Origin: Bacillota bacterium
Lineage (GTDB): Bacteria > Bacillota > Bacilli > Bacillales > Bacillaceae_J
NCBI GenBank assembly: GCA_023457235.1
Contig: JAEWMK010000093.1
Coordinates: 1 to 6,324, forward strand
DNA: 6,324 bases
Direction of reading: 5' to 3'
Made by a program: the position numbers and the translations under genes. The notes beneath the pieces are model-generated. The model saw nothing but the letters and a program-made list of their open reading frames with translations. It did no database searches and had not been told where the DNA came from. Numbering within the stretch: the first letter of the stretch is position 1; every line of letters starts with the position of its first letter. This document shows, in pieces, positions 5,983 through 6,324 of this stretch.

Positions 5983-6324
5983 TACTTCCACCACCAAAAC
6001 TTAATCGTTTTTGAATAAAAGGAGTCCAAAGATGACTTAATGTGGAGATAATTAACACAAGAACTGGGATAATGAAAAATACTATAAACCCGATTTTTGT
6101 TTTCGTGAGTTGTAAAATATATCCCCCATAAGGAAGGGCAATGTTTTGATATTTACCAAAAACATTATTGATAGCCACTTCTTCTACATCAGCAGTAAGG
6201 TTTGCATCCCCTTTTGTTATAAAGAAAATACCAGAGTCCACATTTTTTACTTCAACAATTCTATGTGTTATGAGCTGCTTTTCATTTCGTGGTGATTGAA
6301 AAGTGATCACATCATTGACCTGTA
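5960..6324 (-). CDS. Second SipW-like signal peptidase (5'-partial)
   Basis: The frame is open through the window edge; the last 120 residues are visible, beginning QVNDVITFQS. The segment LITHRIVEV carries the general-base His and ITKGDANLTAD the Asp, which align with His90 and Asp109 of the neighbouring SipW. The catalytic Ser box should lie upstream, outside the window. PYGGYIL and a hydrophobic helix (FIVFFIIPVLVLIIS) match the SipW C-terminal region. Apart from motifs such as DVITF, THRIVEV and TKGD it differs strongly from the second peptidase, so this is an old duplication or separate acquisition rather than a recent copy. The GTG at 6310 lies inside the conserved DVITF motif and is not the real start. 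It is the first of the three operon genes visible here; its own promoter and any earlier gene are outside the window. Confidence 0.88.
   Translation of the reverse strand, partial: QVNDVITFQSPRNEKQLITHRIVEVKNVDSGIFFITKGDANLTADVEEVAINNVFGKYQNIALPYGGYILQLTKTKIGFIVFFIIPVLVLIISTLSHLWTPFIQKRLSFGGGSNENQSLD

Overview
The window is AT-rich, with Gram-positive style ribosome-binding sites (GGGGAGG, GGAGG, AGGTGA), frequent TTG/GTG starts and intrinsic terminators. The gene families are typical of endospore-forming Bacillaceae: a KinB-like membrane histidine kinase, an S-layer-homology wall protein, AlkD, and SipW-type signal peptidases with a TasA/TapA-type substrate. The genus cannot be fixed from the sequence. 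No rRNA, tRNA, CRISPR array, phage gene or transposase is visible.

Layout. Positions 1-1026 (+) hold the 3' part of a sensor histidine kinase whose 5' end lies outside the window. Right after its stop, 1025-1175 is a structured intergenic repeat unit, followed by the first 18 bases of a second copy that runs into an intrinsic terminator (1190-1227). All other genes are on the minus strand. In their own direction of transcription they are: a truncated SipW-like signal peptidase (6324-5960), a complete SipW (5982-5422), a TasA/TapA-like secreted protein (5417-4464), two successive hairpins of terminator type, alkD (4311-3646), an SLH-domain wall protein (3514-1946), its terminator, and a GNAT acetyltransferase (1807-1226) that converges on the kinase.

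How the genes fit together. The three genes at the right end form a tightly packed operon: a 23-nt overlap between the two peptidases, then a 4-nt gap to the fibre-type protein. This is a rearranged version of the Bacillus subtilis tapA-sipW-tasA biofilm-matrix operon. The single exported substrate joins a TasA/camelysin-like N-terminal domain to a TapA-like C-terminal domain through a Gly/Pro/Asn/Asp linker, and there are two divergent SipW-type peptidases instead of one. The other genes appear to be separate transcription units: AlkD repairs alkylated DNA, the SLH protein is held non-covalently on the cell wall, and the acetyltransferase has an unknown substrate. A functional link between the SLH protein and the fibre operon is possible because both act at the cell surface, but only proximity supports it.

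The most interesting items are the TasA/TapA composite protein with its paired SipW peptidases, and the folded repeat at the kinase 3' end.
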